Positions 12,384 to 13,061 of a DNA stretch of 13,061 nt are shown in pieces. How positions within the stretch are numbered: position 1 is the first letter of the stretch; every line of letters starts with the position of its first letter. A model generated the notes under the pieces. The model saw only the letters and a list, made by a program, of their open reading frames with translations, had not been told where the DNA came from and ran no database searches. The DNA comes from Veillonellaceae bacterium UBA5809 (GTDB taxonomy: Bacteria; Bacillota; Negativicutes; Veillonellales; Dialisteraceae): positions 1 to 13,061 of the forward strand of contig DIDD01000051.1 of the NCBI GenBank assembly GCA_002417965.1, in the 5' to 3' direction. The translations under genes were made by a program, and so were the position numbers.

Positions 12384-13061
12384 AAGTTCCCTTCAATTCC
12401 TGTATAAACAACGGCCGGCTGCTGCACCGCATCAGGCTTTCACCGACCAGAACCGCATCAGCCCCGGCCTGTTTCATCCGGGCTGCATCCTCTCCAGATC
12501 CAATACCGCTCTCAGCCACCGCCGTGATCTGTTCCGGCAGCCGGGAAATCAGCCGCTCTGCCGTGGACAGATCCACGGTAAAATCCCTCAGATTTCTGTT
12601 ATTGACACCAATCACACGGGCCCCGCAGCCAAGTGCCCGGGCCATCTCGTCCTCATCATGAACCTCTGTCAGCACGGACAGTCCAAGGCTGTCCGAAAAC
12701 TTCATAAAAGCCTTTAAATCCCCGTCCGTCAAAAGTGCACAGGTCAGAAGCACTGCTGAAGCTCCCAGGACCGCCGCTTCCTCAATCTGGCAGGGATCTA
12801 TAATAAAATCCTTTCTCAGCACAGGCAGGGACACAGCCTGTGCCGTACGCCTCAGAGATTCCGGAGATCCCTGAAACCACCGCGGTTCCGTCAGGCACGA
12901 GACAGCGCTGACACCGAATTTCTCATACTGCGCAGCAATGGATTCATAATCAACATCGGAACAGATCAGGCCCCGTGACGGAGAAGCCTTCTTCAACTCT
13001 CCGATAATGGAAAGTCCCGGCTCTGCCAATGCCTTTTCAAAGGGAAAATCTCCCTGTATAG
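12370..13061 (-). CDS. trpC: Indole-3-glycerol phosphate synthase, 5' end outside the window
   Basis: The frame is open through the right edge, with 229 codons visible; the first 30 or so residues of the usual 260 are missing. The enzyme closes the indole ring, producing indole-3-glycerol phosphate, CO2 and water. Visible family motifs are SIIGELKKASPSRG with the catalytic lysine pair region, VLRKDFIIDPCQIEEA, LLTCALL, VIGVNNRNLRDF, AVAESGI and GADAVLVGESLMR. An in-frame TTG at 13027-13029 is not the start, because the conserved FPFEKAL segment continues upstream of it. It is the first gene seen of a trpC-F-B-A series, with trpD, trpE and trpG expected beyond the edge. Confidence 0.96.
   Translation of the reverse strand, partial: IQGDFPFEKALAEPGLSIIGELKKASPSRGLICSDVDYESIAAQYEKFGVSAVSCLTEPRWFQGSPESLRRTAQAVSLPVLRKDFIIDPCQIEEAAVLGASAVLLTCALLTDGDLKAFMKFSDSLGLSVLTEVHDEDEMARALGCGARVIGVNNRNLRDFTVDLSTAERLISRLPEQITAVAESGIGSGEDAARMKQAGADAVLVGESLMRCSSRPLFIQELKGTYGQN

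Noticed and set aside
1..13061. A defence, phage or mobile-element system
   Set aside because: No transposase, integrase, nuclease, toxin-antitoxin pair or repeat array was seen; the identified genes are metabolic or housekeeping apart from the small unknown protein.

Overview
The window looks like ordinary chromosome from an anaerobic or microaerophilic low-to-mid-GC Bacillota, possibly a member of the Negativicutes. The assignment rests on strong GGAGG-type ribosome binding sites, an EtfBA pair, a D-alanine-aminotransferase-like protein, a bacterial DnaE with an intact PHP domain, and short intergenic gaps with intrinsic terminators. The genus is a guess; no rRNA or tRNA is present to anchor it. 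I see no mobile element, CRISPR array or phage gene.

Layout. The first 1.6 kb reads rightward: the 3' two thirds of an EamA/DMT-family transporter (2-619), then a D-isomer-specific 2-hydroxyacid dehydrogenase (669-1610). They are separated by two small hairpins and end at a hairpin terminator near 1.65 kb. Everything else reads leftward. In transcription order, from the right edge, these are: (i) the distal part of a tryptophan operon, trpC (5' end outside the window)-trpF-trpB-trpA, with overlapping or tightly spaced genes and a 22-bp terminator; (ii) an orphan cytochrome bd subunit II (CydB) relative followed by an unrecognised 59-residue protein, with its own promoter and terminator; (iii) dnaE, the DNA polymerase III alpha subunit; (iv) etfB-etfA with a well-formed extended -10 promoter, followed by an aminotransferase class IV protein and a terminator; (v) a YjbQ-family protein whose last codons lie inside the terminator it shares with the convergent dehydrogenase gene.

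How the genes work together. TrpC, TrpF and TrpAB carry out the last steps of tryptophan synthesis, from carboxyphenylaminodeoxyribulose phosphate formation and its precursor isomerisation to tryptophan; the early genes (trpE/G/D) are expected just beyond the right edge. EtfBA forms a flavoprotein electron carrier whose partner dehydrogenase is not in the window. The other units look like independent neighbours.

Most unusual points. The aminotransferase keeps the fold landmarks of D-alanine aminotransferase but has leucine where the Schiff-base lysine belongs. The CydB-like protein has no CydA nearby and is instead paired with a tiny soluble protein. Two promoters carry short direct repeats at helical spacing (about 19 and 10 bp) that could be operators. 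I found no convincing wholly new multi-gene system; the lysine-less aminotransferase beside etfBA is the best lead.
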